A DNA stretch of 64,000 bases. Origin: Sulfolobales archaeon Acd1 (GTDB lineage: Archaea > Thermoproteota > Thermoprotei_A > Sulfolobales > Sulfolobaceae). The position numbers and the translations under genes were made by a program. Below the pieces are notes generated by a model. It did no database searches. It saw nothing but the letters and a program-made list of their open reading frames with translations, and was not told the origin of the DNA. The stretch covers positions 62,001-126,000 of the forward strand of contig APJY01000001.1 of NCBI GenBank assembly GCA_000389735.1, written 5' to 3'. This document shows, one piece after another, positions 44,495 to 54,071 of this stretch; position 1 is the stretch's first letter, and the number at the start of each line of letters is the position of its first letter.

Positions 44495-45679
44495 GTGAAG
44501 TACTACATAGGACAACTGCTCGCCAGCACGGCGTTCACCATTGTGACTTTGTACTACCCTCTGAGGTATTACGAGCAAACGGGCTCCACCCTATACTTGA
44601 GCCTATTAGTGACGTATTACAACGTTATGAACGCTATAGGGTCTTACTTCTGGGGCTGGCTCATAGACAACTCCAGGCGAAGGAAGGAGTTGTTCTTACT
44701 TTATACGGCCTCCGGAATACCCATCCTCTTCGGCCTCGAAACAGAGGCCTATCCTTACGTGTACGGGTTAGTGGGGTTTATCTCGTCCCTTGGAGGGCCG
44801 CTATACTCCACCTTCATCCTCGAAAGGTTCGATGTGGATAGCCTCCCGAAGCAGAACTCTTTGTTGTCCATAGCGACCATAGGAGGAAACGTTCTAGGAA
44901 GCCTCATCGTTTCCGAAGTTTCGTTCAGAGAACCCGTCCTTCTCACCCTTTTCACTGCGGCATTTCTAGTGAGCGCAGTGGTCATGCCAATCTATGAGGG
45001 TGAACCGAGGGCAGACAAGGCCGAGAGAAGGAACGACGTAGTGACGACACTTAGGCCGATAACTATCATGTTCGTTTTCTCGTTCTCAGCCGAAATATTC
45101 TACATACTGTTCATACCGTTGCTTCAGAGCTATCGCTTGCCCCACAGCGTCTACTATACCAGCTACTTCTTGCTTTACGTTACGCAAATCGCCCTTTTCT
45201 ACGCGGCACCCAGGATCGTTAAGGGCATTGAAGGACTAACGGCCCTCACGAGCGTCATAGGGAGGATGATCGCGCTCTACTGGATCGTATCCAAAATGCC
45301 CATAACATCGGTTTCCGCCGCCGCGCTCTTCGTGGCCTTCGGCTCGATGTGGTCGTTCTTTAGCACGTCCTTTTACTCGCTGGTGTTGAAGAGGTTGAGG
45401 AGTAATAGGGGCCAGGTCATAGGTTTGTTGAACGCTTCAGGTGACATAGGCTCCAGCATCGGTTCCTTCGTGCCGTCGCTCCTCAATGAGTATCCCCTTT
45501 ACGTTAGCTACGAGGTTTCCTACGTGGGCTTCGCCCTTAGCGGCGCTATGTGGATTGCCTATGTAAAAGCCCTAAAGACTCCCTCCTCATCACGGCCGCC
45601 TCGTAGAGTTTCCTCTCAACCTCGTTTGAGGGAACGTATTCCGGCATTTCTGAAGGTCTTCCGCTCTCATCGACCTTAA
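44495..45679 (+). CDS. Major facilitator superfamily transporter
   Basis: 394 residues, GTG start. About ten to twelve membrane segments, with the MFS loop 2-3 motif region SYFWGWLIDNSRRRKELFLLYTASGIPILFG (G-x3-D-x-x-x-R-x-K pattern). Substrate unknown. The last 45 residues (TPSSSRPPRRVSSQPRLRERIPAFLK) are basic and overlap the antisense thioesterase gene by 134 bp, suggesting the frame has run past an ancestral stop. Confidence 0.8.
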   Translation: MKYYIGQLLASTAFTIVTLYYPLRYYEQTGSTLYLSLLVTYYNVMNAIGSYFWGWLIDNSRRRKELFLLYTASGIPILFGLETEAYPYVYGLVGFISSLGGPLYSTFILERFDVDSLPKQNSLLSIATIGGNVLGSLIVSEVSFREPVLLTLFTAAFLVSAVVMPIYEGEPRADKAERRNDVVTTLRPITIMFVFSFSAEIFYILFIPLLQSYRLPHSVYYTSYFLLYVTQIALFYAAPRIVKGIEGLTALTSVIGRMIALYWIVSKMPITSVSAAALFVAFGSMWSFFSTSFYSLVLKRLRSNRGQVIGLLNASGDIGSSIGSFVPSLLNEYPLYVSYEVSYVGFALSGAMWIAYVKALKTPSSSRPPRRVSSQPRLRERIPAFLKVFRSHRP

Positions 45680-46508
45680 CGTACGAGAAGACCGCCGTGG
45701 CCACGTGCTCTTTCACGCCCGCCCTTACGTCCTCCTTTATTACCTTAAGGAGTATGTCCGAGCTCTTCCTCCCGACGTAGACCAGACCGGCGTATATCGT
45801 CGCCAGGTCACCCACCTTGACGGGGGAATAGAAGCTGAAGCCGTTAACCCCGACAGTAACCACCGTGGGGCCCACCTTCGAACCCTCGTAACCCAGGAAG
45901 TTGAGGGCCACAGTCCCTCCCAAATCGTCCATAAGCTTGAGCAGGGCCCCGGCACTCATTATCTTCCCGTCGTAACTGAGTTCGGGGGTCACAATGAAGG
46001 TCGACTCGAGCCTGTATCTAAGGCCCTGTGTTGGGTCGCTTATATCGTACCTTTTCTCCCTTCTGTCTGAGATCTTCGAAAGCCTCCTCTCCCTCCTGAC
46101 CCTGGCCTCCTCGTATTTCTTCAGCTCCTCCTGAGCGGGCTTCAGCGAGCTGGTGATTGCCGAAGGCCTCCAGAACTCGTCGACGTGGACGTAAGCTCCT
46201 GTGGCCTCCACCACGACCTCTCCGTTCCTCATTGCCCTCATGGCCACCTCCATCGAGGAGTGAGCCACGTACTGTACCTCGGCTTCAAGCGTGATGACGT
46301 CGCCCAGGTTGACGGGCTTCCTGAAGGATACGTCGTCCAGGGAGGCGAGGAGGGCTATTCCCTTCGAGAACCTCGAGGCAGATATGTAGCCGATGTCGGT
46401 CAATAGCTTCAGCATGTCCCCGCCGTGAAGACGACCCATGAAGTTGGTCTGCTCGTAGTGGACTATCCGTACGGCCCTTACCAGCGTGTCAGAGATGCTG
46501 TAGTACAA
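45546..46508 (-). CDS. Acyl-CoA thioesterase with two hotdog domains
   Basis: 320 residues. Domain 1 residues 5-125 (TNFMGRLHGGDMLKLLTDIGYISASRFSKG, VSFRKPVNLGDVITLEAEV, GEVVVEATGAYVHVDEFWRPSA); domain 2 residues 170-300 (YDGKIMSAGALLKLMDDLGGTVALNFLG, VNGFSFYSPVKVGDLATIYAGLVYVGRKS, VATAVFSYVKVDESGRPSEMP). BFIT/ACOT type hydrolase of acyl-CoA. It overlaps the 143-residue gene upstream by 20 bp and may share a transcript with herA and nurA. Confidence 0.88.
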   Translation of the reverse strand: MYYSISDTLVRAVRIVHYEQTNFMGRLHGGDMLKLLTDIGYISASRFSKGIALLASLDDVSFRKPVNLGDVITLEAEVQYVAHSSMEVAMRAMRNGEVVVEATGAYVHVDEFWRPSAITSSLKPAQEELKKYEEARVRRERRLSKISDRREKRYDISDPTQGLRYRLESTFIVTPELSYDGKIMSAGALLKLMDDLGGTVALNFLGYEGSKVGPTVVTVGVNGFSFYSPVKVGDLATIYAGLVYVGRKSSDILLKVIKEDVRAGVKEHVATAVFSYVKVDESGRPSEMPEYVPSNEVERKLYEAAVMRRESLGLLHRQST

Positions 46509-46920
46509 CCTCGCTCACCGCGTCAGCGACCCTGTAATACTCCTTGTGTCTCTTGCTGTACTCCATTATTGAGTCCATGAGCTCTCTGAGGATCCTCTTG
46601 AAGTCCTGTCTCGCCTGCTTGAGGACGTCTTCCGGGAGCTTATCTATCGTGAGCCTGACCTCCTTCGATGATAAGTAGGGCAAGTACTCGTCCTCGGATA
46701 GCATGACCACAGATACGCCCTTGAAGTCCACGTAATAGACCTGCTTCCCCCTCCTCCCTATCTCGATGCCGAAGTCCGTAGAGGGGGGCATAAGGGAAGA
46801 AACCACCGACAGGAAGTCCCTAACCGCGTCGATCCTGCCCTGAAGCATTCGGGCAACAGAGACCCTAAGCCCCTCAACTTTCGAGGATAAATCATTCCCT
46901 TGAGAGGTCATAGTGACCAA
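46489..46920 (-). CDS. Hypothetical protein linked to the HerA-NurA pair
   Basis: 143 residues. Helical ends with a strand-rich middle (FGIEIGRRGKQVYYVDFKGVSVVMLSEDEYLPYLS). No recognised domain. It overlaps herA upstream by 29 bp and the thioesterase downstream by 20 bp. Because it directly follows herA on the same strand, it may be a third component of that module; this is inference. Confidence 0.6.
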   Translation of the reverse strand: MVTMTSQGNDLSSKVEGLRVSVARMLQGRIDAVRDFLSVVSSLMPPSTDFGIEIGRRGKQVYYVDFKGVSVVMLSEDEYLPYLSSKEVRLTIDKLPEDVLKQARQDFKRILRELMDSIMEYSKRHKEYYRVADAVSEVVLQHL

Positions 46921-48709
46921 TTGGTGGCGGTATAGGAACCCTTATCTTTATCTTTGATTCCCTCAGCCACGGGGACAAGTAATAGGCTACCCCGTTGGCC
47001 TCCCTAGAAAGGGTCAGGGCCTCCGCCTTGCTCAGCCCGAAGGACTCCGCTATCTCTGCCTTTATCCTGAACAGGAACTTGTTGTTGGCCAACTGGATGA
47101 TTATGTCGCTCAGATCGTTGGGGTTATGGGTCGCGAAGACGAAGCCTAGCCTCCTCCTCCTGCCTAACCTCATCATATAGGCTATCTTCCCGGCCACCCT
47201 CCTTACGTAGTTTGTGTCCTCCTCCGAGCCTTTCGAGGAAGGAAAGAACTTGTGTGCCTCATCTACGATAATTATAGCCCTATCGCTGAGCGACCCTGCC
47301 TTAAGCAGAGCCTCCCTGAAGGCGAAGATCTTGTCCAGGACGTAGTATATGAGGATCTTCTGAGCGAAATCGTCCAGGTTGGAGTTGTAGAGGTCGAATA
47401 TCACTATCCTGCGATTGGTCCTCAGGATCTCGCTCAGCGGGATCCTAGCGGCCCTGACGTTAAAGAGCCCGGTGTTGGCCAGCAGGTAGAGCCCCCTTAT
47501 GATGTTTTCCTTCGTGCTTTTGTGGATCTTCAGCTGTTCAGCCACGTCGCTTTCGAGTATATCAATGATGTCCTGGAACGACCTTATCTCGTCCCTCCTC
47601 TTCCTCACCAGGATCTTGAGGAAGTGGGATGCCTGCTCGCTGAAGTACGGGTTGAGCTTGTGGATAACGCCCTTTATCGCTCCGAACTTGAAGTGAAACG
47701 GTAGTATTCTGGCCTCGGCGGTCCACTCAGAGCTCGAGACCCTGATGGTGTTCATTTCGACGGAGGCGTATAGCTTAACGCCTCTCTTGTCTAGGTAGTC
47801 TATTATAGGCTTCACGAAGTTGTTAAAGTAGGCCGTAGTTATCGAAATCACGTCGCCCTTACCGTCGGCGTAGTTCCTCAACCACGCCCTTGTTACGGGG
47901 AGGACTATGTCGACCTTGAAGCCGTTTATCCTGCCAACTAGGCTAGTGAAGGTCTTAAGGCTCTCCTTAACTGCTGGGCTTGAGAAGTCAGGCGGAAGGA
48001 AGATGTGGTAATAGTCACCAGTAGTGTCTAGAACGGTTATCTTCGACTTATCGTCAAGGAGAAAAGCGGTAGCTATAAGGTTCTTTATGAACGACGTCTT
48101 GCCAGTTCCCGTAGTCCCCACTATTAGAGTGTGATAGTTAAGGTCCTCGAATGAGGCCGAGACTCTGACGTCGTTGGTAGAGTCCAGGTAGCCCAGCCTC
48201 CAGAGGCCCCTGTTCAGATCCAAGGCCTTCTCGATTACTTCGCCCCTCGGGAGTATGGCGGGGCTCTGTGGCTCTATGACTACGTCAGCCGCCTCAGCGG
48301 GCCCCCCGCTGAACACGTCGTACTTCGTCAGCATCTCACATTTCACCAGCACGTTAGTCATCAGGCCTCCTGGCTCGTCCTCATAGGTCTCTGCAGTGTT
48401 CACCAGGGAGGTGTCCGAGTATAGGACGGAGGCCGCGTCGGCCCTCTCGTATCCCACGGCCCTCAGGAGAATGAAGTTCAGGGTCTTGATGTCCACGACG
48501 CCCAGAAGGGTGCCTACCCTTCCCAGCGACTTGTGTTTATAATAAACGTCAGGAGGTATGAGCACGAAAACGCTCATCTCGTCCGAGGATACTCTTGACG
48601 GGATTCCCCTCACTACTTTCCCGACTATTTCCCCTAAAGTCACGGCTAGGGCTCTCGCCCTCTCCACGTTGTTCTTTATGGAAGAGTATAGGTCCTCACC
48701 GGCGCTCAA
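46892..48709 (-). CDS. HerA-like FtsK/VirB4-type DNA translocase ATPase
   Basis: 605 residues, longer than the canonical archaeal HerA (about 500). An N-terminal HAS-barrel-like region (GRVGTLLGVVDIKTLNFI) is followed by Walker A VGTTGTGKTSF (198-208), Walker B RAIIIVDEAHKFFP (about residue 480), an insertion of about 200 residues between them, and the C-terminal region FVFATHNPNDLSDIIIQLANNKFLFRI. HerA hexamers pump DNA and work with the NurA nuclease. Overlaps nurA by 4 bp. Confidence 0.88.
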   Translation of the reverse strand: MSAGEDLYSSIKNNVERARALAVTLGEIVGKVVRGIPSRVSSDEMSVFVLIPPDVYYKHKSLGRVGTLLGVVDIKTLNFILLRAVGYERADAASVLYSDTSLVNTAETYEDEPGGLMTNVLVKCEMLTKYDVFSGGPAEAADVVIEPQSPAILPRGEVIEKALDLNRGLWRLGYLDSTNDVRVSASFEDLNYHTLIVGTTGTGKTSFIKNLIATAFLLDDKSKITVLDTTGDYYHIFLPPDFSSPAVKESLKTFTSLVGRINGFKVDIVLPVTRAWLRNYADGKGDVISITTAYFNNFVKPIIDYLDKRGVKLYASVEMNTIRVSSSEWTAEARILPFHFKFGAIKGVIHKLNPYFSEQASHFLKILVRKRRDEIRSFQDIIDILESDVAEQLKIHKSTKENIIRGLYLLANTGLFNVRAARIPLSEILRTNRRIVIFDLYNSNLDDFAQKILIYYVLDKIFAFREALLKAGSLSDRAIIIVDEAHKFFPSSKGSEEDTNYVRRVAGKIAYMMRLGRRRRLGFVFATHNPNDLSDIIIQLANNKFLFRIKAEIAESFGLSKAEALTLSREANGVAYYLSPWLRESKIKIRVPIPPPIGHYDLSRE

Positions 48710-49791
48710 CTCATCATCACCGCCATGTTGCCCGCGTAACTAACGCCTATCCCGAACGACTCTAGGGAGAGCTTGAGGGCCTTTACTAGCCCTCCCCTTA
48801 CTTCTCTCGCTACTTTATCGGCGTAAGCGATGGGGTAGGGCACGCCGTTGGTCCCCAAAGGCAGTGAGGCAACCTCGTCTACTATTCCTTCTCGTAAAGT
48901 GAGCGACTCTACCCTTATTATGGAGAACTTACGGACGTGGGGGTGTAACGGTAAGGCTAGGTAATACGCGTAAACCCTTACCCCGTGTGGCTCGTAAATC
49001 ACCGGTCCAAAGGCCATGGGCTTAAAAGGAGGTACTGCGAGCCTCCTGACCAGGTTGCTGACTAAGGCTTCGTCGCTCAGGAACGACACGTTACTTAAGC
49101 CGAACCTGGCCTCCAGCTCCTTGGCGTAGGGGTTTAGGGCCTCAACCAACAGCTTGGACCGGTCTATCCTCTTCACTATCCCAACCGCGCCCTTCGGTAG
49201 CCTTCGGTACCTCCTCCTCACGAGCTCTCTCCGGACCTCGCTCGGCAGGGAGGAATAGCTAGGAAGGAGTGGACCGTCAAGCAGTGGCGTCCTTTCAGCG
49301 TGGGAAATCGCCTCCGTTTCGAGGTTGGACCTCAGCTCAGTCTCTACCCTGGAAACCCCGAGAGAGGCGTCTAAAGGCGTGCCGTCGATAGACCGGAGCA
49401 TGATGTAATCGAGCGAAGCCAATAACACGTTATTCCTCCCCTTTGTCGAGGGAGCGAGAGCTAGGAAGGGAGCCTTCACTTCGAGTCCCCTGAGGCCAGT
49501 GAAATGAGGGTATATCCCTCTCAGCGGGACGCTGATGCCTGTGACTGCAACCGCGGCCACGCTCAATATGCCTCCAGATGATATCAGACTCCTACTGCTA
49601 CCGTCAACGGCCGAGAAGTTGGCCCTTTTAGGAGAGACGTAATACACTAAATCTGAGGGCTTAACCCCCAGAACTGGAAAGGGCTCGTGATAGGAAACCT
49701 CCTCTTCCACCTCAACTAGGAGGTCAGAACCCTCCATAAAGGATGAAATAAGCTTAGCAATGGTTACAAACGTTTCCCGAAATTTATCCAT
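48706..49791 (-). CDS. NurA-domain 5'-3' nuclease
   Basis: 361 residues. RNase-H-like NurA fold: FSAVDGSSRSLISSGG with metal Asp D63, TPLLDGPLLPSYSSLP (second conserved D-G-P), and near the C-terminus GVPYPIAYADKVAREV. With HerA it forms a processive end-resection machine; the usual mre11 and rad50 neighbours are absent here. Promoter: TATATTTAAAA at 49817-49827, about 30 bp upstream of the ATG. Confidence 0.85.
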   Translation of the reverse strand: MDKFRETFVTIAKLISSFMEGSDLLVEVEEEVSYHEPFPVLGVKPSDLVYYVSPKRANFSAVDGSSRSLISSGGILSVAAVAVTGISVPLRGIYPHFTGLRGLEVKAPFLALAPSTKGRNNVLLASLDYIMLRSIDGTPLDASLGVSRVETELRSNLETEAISHAERTPLLDGPLLPSYSSLPSEVRRELVRRRYRRLPKGAVGIVKRIDRSKLLVEALNPYAKELEARFGLSNVSFLSDEALVSNLVRRLAVPPFKPMAFGPVIYEPHGVRVYAYYLALPLHPHVRKFSIIRVESLTLREGIVDEVASLPLGTNGVPYPIAYADKVAREVRGGLVKALKLSLESFGIGVSYAGNMAVMMS

Positions 49792-49860
49792 CCTTGATAC
49801 TTATGCTAGTCGTTGATATATTTAAAATCTTACGTATTACCGAAACTATTTTCCATATCT

Positions 49861-51180
49861 CTACTCGGCCTTCAGCAATTGCCTTATCGCCACTATGAGC
49901 GGATCCCAGACCCTGGAGATGGCCGGGAGATAGCCCATTTCGACGAAGAATGCCTCCTCAGCAGTCATGCCCTTCTGGATCATAGCGGCGATCGCGTCGA
50001 TCCTCCCCAGCACCTCTTCCTCCCCGATTATCTGCCCCCCTAGGATCCTCCCAGTCGCCTCGTCCATGACCAGCCTCACGTGGATGTCTTTCGCCCCTGG
50101 GTAGTACCTGGCCCTGGTCTTACTGGAGATGGTGGTCGCGAAAGGCCTGAAGCCGTAGGCCCTCGCCTCCTTCTCGGTTAAGCCCGTCTTCGCTATGAAG
50201 TAGTTCTCGAACTTCGTTATCATCGTGCCGACCACCCCGGGGAACCTCATCTCGTGACCGGCTATGTTGGAGCCCGCAACGAAGCCCATCTTGTTGGCTA
50301 CGGGAGCGAAGGGTTGCCAGTCCGGCCTGCCCGTCACGAGGTTTATTGACTCGGCCACATCTCCAGCTGCGTAAACCTCCCTCAGGTTGGTCCTCATGTA
50401 GTGGTTTGTTTCTATCGCTCCAGTAAGGCCCAGCTTCACATAATCCTCAAAGAGCTCGACGTTCGGCTTTATCCCGACCGCGACGATCGTGCCGTCCACC
50501 TCGTACTTACCCTTGTCAGTCAAGACCACCCTCCCTTCACTCTCAGTTCTCTCGAAGCTCTCGTTGGGCCTGAACTCGACCGACCTGGAGACCCTCTCCG
50601 CCAGGATCTTCCCCATGTCCTCGTCTAAGTACTTGTTCAGCGGATAAGGTCCCCTATGAATCAAGTAGACCTTCTTCCCTTTAGCTGCTAGGGCCTCTGC
50701 CGTCTCGAGCCCGGTTATGCCCGCCCCTATGATGGCTATCCTGTTAAGGGACCACAGCTTCTCCCTGAGCTCCTTAGCCTCCGCAGGATGGTGAACGTAA
50801 AAGACCCTATCCCCCTTTGCCGTGTCCAAGACCTTAGGCGAGGCTCCAGTGGCTATGATTAGATAGTCGTACTCGGCCACTACTATTCCGTGACGACCCT
50901 CAGCCCTCACAACCCTAGATTTCAGATCCACTTCGGTCACTCTGGTCTCAGTAAGCACGTTGATCCTCCTTTTGGTCCTGAAGAAGTCGGGATCGTAAGT
51001 CATGAAGAGTCTCACATCGTCGAAGAGGCCCTCGATGTAGTAAGGGATGCCACAGGGAGCGTGGCTCACCATGTCAGTAGCCTCGAAGACCGTTATTTCG
51101 GCCGTTTCGTCCAACCTCCTTACCCTAGACGAGGCGCTCATCCCAGCGGCTCCGCCGCCTATAACGACGACCCTCTTCAT
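49861..51180 (-). CDS. Pyridine nucleotide-disulfide oxidoreductase, CoA-disulfide reductase/NADH oxidase type
   Basis: 439 residues. FAD site VVVIGGGAAGMSASSRVRRLD; redox-active single cysteine in SHAPCGIPYYIEG (C43), as in CoA-disulfide reductase, NADH oxidase and NAD(P)H:sulfur oxidoreductase; NAD(P) site RIAIIGAGITGLETAEALAAKG; second FAD motif VYAAGDVAES. Reduces CoA disulfide, polysulfide or oxygen with NAD(P)H. Divergent from the 51240 gene, with a TATA box inside a 7-bp inverted repeat in the shared promoter. Confidence 0.92.
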   Translation of the reverse strand: MKRVVVIGGGAAGMSASSRVRRLDETAEITVFEATDMVSHAPCGIPYYIEGLFDDVRLFMTYDPDFFRTKRRINVLTETRVTEVDLKSRVVRAEGRHGIVVAEYDYLIIATGASPKVLDTAKGDRVFYVHHPAEAKELREKLWSLNRIAIIGAGITGLETAEALAAKGKKVYLIHRGPYPLNKYLDEDMGKILAERVSRSVEFRPNESFERTESEGRVVLTDKGKYEVDGTIVAVGIKPNVELFEDYVKLGLTGAIETNHYMRTNLREVYAAGDVAESINLVTGRPDWQPFAPVANKMGFVAGSNIAGHEMRFPGVVGTMITKFENYFIAKTGLTEKEARAYGFRPFATTISSKTRARYYPGAKDIHVRLVMDEATGRILGGQIIGEEEVLGRIDAIAAMIQKGMTAEEAFFVEMGYLPAISRVWDPLIVAIRQLLKAE

Positions 51181-51200
51181 CCGTGAGGTTCTGAAAGGGC

Positions 51201-51223
51201 TAAGTAAATATAATCGTTACTTA
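51201..51223. promoter_or_regulatory. Divergent promoter with inverted repeat around the TATA box
   Basis: TAAGTAA (51201-51207), 9-bp spacer, TTACTTA (51217-51223): perfect 7-bp arms enclosing the AT-rich TATA region AAATATAAT. It is centred about 31 bp from both ATG 51180 (minus) and ATG 51240 (plus), so one operator could control both directions. Confidence 0.5.
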
Positions 51224-51239
51224 CACCGAAGAGATCGAC

Positions 51240-51671
51240 ATGCAATCATACGAAACGCTTACACAAGTCAAGGAGGAATTAGGGAAGATTAACGAGGCAG
51301 GGCTCAGTTACAACGAGACCGAAGCCTTGAGGTTCCTCAAACAGGAATCGGAGTCCTTAGTAAGAGTGGCCGAGGAGGTCTCCAAGTCCTTCTCGAACAA
51401 CGACCTCAAGGGGGCTTTGGCCTCGCTTATGAGGTTCGTGGCCAGAGTGAACCTCTTCGGAAGCTTACTGCTTCAACCTGTCGTGATTTCCTCGCTGAAC
51501 AACGTCACGATCAGGAGGGAGCTCGAGAACCTGATAGAGAGCTGCATCTCCTTAGTCCTAGAGTCGTACCTCGAGTTGGTTAAGAGGAAAAGTGAGCTTG
51601 GTCTCAAGACAATCAACTTAAACCTCGTCGCAAACCCTCCGGCCATCACAATGAGCCTGGGGGCTGAGTGA
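51240..51671 (+). CDS. Hypothetical all-helical protein
   Basis: 143 residues, ATG start. Predominantly helix (YETLTQVKEELGKINEAGLSYNETEALRFLKQE and RRELENLIESCISLVLESYLELVKRKSELG), no motif recognised. It overlaps the sugar isomerase gene by 4 bp and heads a run with that gene and cysS, so it is probably cotranslated with them. Confidence 0.6.
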   Translation: MQSYETLTQVKEELGKINEAGLSYNETEALRFLKQESESLVRVAEEVSKSFSNNDLKGALASLMRFVARVNLFGSLLLQPVVISSLNNVTIRRELENLIESCISLVLESYLELVKRKSELGLKTINLNLVANPPAITMSLGAE

Positions 51672-52588
51672 CCTTGAGCGAAGGGAACGTCTACGAGAGA
51701 TGGCCCGAATTTTATGAGAACGCCCTGTCCTTCGAGGTTCCTGACGTTAAGGCCGAGAAACTAGCGTACTTGGGCATCGGAGGTAGCGGAATTCCGGGAA
51801 GGCTCCTAGAAATGATGGATCTACCCTTCGAGTTCAGGCTTTTCAGGGGTTACAGGGCGACAGCAGACGAGAGAACGCTAGCGATAAGCGTCTCCTACAG
51901 CGGGACCACGGCCGAGACCCTAGTTGCTACGAAGAAGGTTCACGAGATGGGCGCCAAGGTTATTGTAATTGCCTCGGGAGGAGACCTGCTGAAGTGGGCC
52001 AAGGAGAGGGGGGTACCGTACGTTCAGATACCCTCCGGCCTTCAGACGAGGTTCTCCTTCCCTTACGTCTTCGTCCCGATAGTGAAAATCCTGAGGAACC
52101 TGGGGGTGAGTTATAACCCCATCGAGCTTTTGGAGGCCACCAGGGACTCAATGGAGACCGCCCGTAAAGAGGCCGAAAGGTTGGCGAACGAACTGGACGA
52201 AAGAGTTCCGGTCTTCTATGCCTCTAAGTATTTGGCCGTAGCGGAGAGGTTCAAACAGGAGTTTAACGAGAACGCGAAGTACCCGGCGTTTTACGGCGAG
52301 ATTCCGGAGGTAAACCACAACGAGATCGAGCTATATTCTCGATGGAGCGATTACTTCCCCGTCGTGATAAAGTCCGACGACCCGATAGACAACACTACGG
52401 CTGACGTGTTGAACGCTAAGGTGTTGGAGCCACCCTACAGAAGCCTTCTGAAGACGATCGCTTACTTCTTCCTGTTGGCCGGTTTGGCCAGCGTTTATTT
52501 CGGCAGCAAGATGGGAGTGAAGGCGGACGTGCTTTATAACATCCCGAAAGTCAGGCAACTAACTAGGAGGCTCTTGCTAAATGAGTGA
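51668..52588 (+). CDS. Bifunctional phosphoglucose/phosphomannose isomerase
   Basis: 306 residues, the crenarchaeal PGI/PMI length. SIS domains: [73 protein letters not shown], and the catalytic region [24 protein letters not shown] (Glu and His). Interconverts fructose-6-phosphate with glucose- and mannose-6-phosphate. Overlaps cysS by 8 bp. Confidence 0.92.
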   Translation: MTLSEGNVYERWPEFYENALSFEVPDVKAEKLAYLGIGGSGIPGRLLEMMDLPFEFRLFRGYRATADERTLAISVSYSGTTAETLVATKKVHEMGAKVIVIASGGDLLKWAKERGVPYVQIPSGLQTRFSFPYVFVPIVKILRNLGVSYNPIELLEATRDSMETARKEAERLANELDERVPVFYASKYLAVAERFKQEFNENAKYPAFYGEIPEVNHNEIELYSRWSDYFPVVIKSDDPIDNTTADVLNAKVLEPPYRSLLKTIAYFFLLAGLASVYFGSKMGVKADVLYNIPKVRQLTRRLLLNE

Positions 52589-53993
52589 GGAAATCAAGGT
52601 CTTCAACACCTACGGAAGAAAGCTCGAGCCGTTCAAGCCCCTGAAACCACACACGGTGACGATGTACGTTTGTGGTCCTACGGTTTACGATTACGTCCAC
52701 ATAGGTCACGGCAGGACTTTCGTCGCCTTCGACGCTGTAGTTAGGTACCTCAAACTGAGGGGATACAACGTCATCAGGGTTCAGAACATAACCGACATAG
52801 ACGACAAGATCATAAACAAGGCCAGGGAGACGGGAAAGGACTGGAGGGAAATCGTAGACTACTACACCAAGGACTACATGGACGGGATTAGGGCTCTAAA
52901 GGTCAAAATAGACGCCCACCCGAAGGTCACGGAGCACATTAAGGAAATAATTGAGTTCATTCAAGGCTTGATAGATAAGGGCCACGCATACGTAGCCCCC
53001 AGCGGAAGCGTCTATTTCGACGTGGACTCCTTCCCAAGCTATGGAGCCTTATCCAATACGAAGAAAGAGCAGTGGAACCAAGGGGAGGAGTTCGTAAAGG
53101 AGAAAAAGAACCCGTATGACTTCGCCCTTTGGAAGGCGTGGAAACCAGGCGAGCCCTACTGGGAGTCACCCTGGGGGAAAGGAAGGCCGGGATGGCATAT
53201 AGAGTGCTCAACGATGTCGACGCGGTTCCTGGGCGAGAGGTTTGACATACATGGCGGCGGCATAGACCTGGTGTTCCCGCATCATGAGAACGAGATAGCA
53301 CAGAGCGAGGCTTACTTCGGCCACAAGTGGGTCAACTACTGGCTTCACGTCGCCTACCTCACGATTAGGAAAGAGAAAATGAGCAAGTCTCTGAAGAACA
53401 TAATACCGCTCAACGAGGCCCTCAAGAAGTGGGGACCTAACGTCCTCAGGTATTGGTACCTCAGCGCGCACTACAGGTCCGAGCTGGATTACTCCGAGGA
53501 AGCCCTGGAGAGCGCCTCTAAGGGCCTTCAGAGGCTCAAGGACGCCGTGGCCCTCCTGAGGGGAGTGATCTCACAAGGTCCCAAGTTCAGGTCGAGCGAT
53601 GAGGCCGTACTGACCCAGAGGCAAATAGTTAACCTGATAGAGCAGTTCCACGAGGCCATGAACTTGGACTTCAACACGGCTGAGGCCCTGAACGTGGCTC
53701 ACAGGCTTGCCGACCTGGCTTTCTCGAAGGTCGTGCCATCCGAGGACTTCACTTCAGCAGTCCTTGCAATGGAAGGCTTCAGGATGTTTAACGAGGTCTT
53801 CGGCGTAATGGATGAAGAGTTCGGTGCGGGAATGGAGACGCTGTCGAGGGTGTTGGACGCGGTCCTCGAGATAAGGAACCAGCTGAGGGCGAAGAAAATG
53901 TACGACCTGAGCGACCAAATAAGGGCGATCCTGGAGAGTTCGGGAGTGAAGGTGTTAGACTCAAAGGACAAATCGACGTGGAGGCTGACGTAA
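52581..53993 (+). CDS. cysS: Cysteinyl-tRNA synthetase
   Basis: 470 residues. Class I synthetase: zinc Cys in [23 protein letters not shown] with the HIGH-type motif [48 protein letters not shown], and KMSKS in [15 protein letters not shown]-terminal DALR domain up to [15 protein letters not shown]. Third gene of a run with a helical unknown and the sugar isomerase. Confidence 0.97.
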   Translation: MSEEIKVFNTYGRKLEPFKPLKPHTVTMYVCGPTVYDYVHIGHGRTFVAFDAVVRYLKLRGYNVIRVQNITDIDDKIINKARETGKDWREIVDYYTKDYMDGIRALKVKIDAHPKVTEHIKEIIEFIQGLIDKGHAYVAPSGSVYFDVDSFPSYGALSNTKKEQWNQGEEFVKEKKNPYDFALWKAWKPGEPYWESPWGKGRPGWHIECSTMSTRFLGERFDIHGGGIDLVFPHHENEIAQSEAYFGHKWVNYWLHVAYLTIRKEKMSKSLKNIIPLNEALKKWGPNVLRYWYLSAHYRSELDYSEEALESASKGLQRLKDAVALLRGVISQGPKFRSSDEAVLTQRQIVNLIEQFHEAMNLDFNTAEALNVAHRLADLAFSKVVPSEDFTSAVLAMEGFRMFNEVFGVMDEEFGAGMETLSRVLDAVLEIRNQLRAKKMYDLSDQIRAILESSGVKVLDSKDKSTWRLT

Positions 53994-54071
53994 AGGGAAG
54001 GAAGGTCTAGCGCTCCTTCTGACTTCTTCCGGTGCCTAAACCCCCACGCGTTTCACTAAATCGGTTGACCG

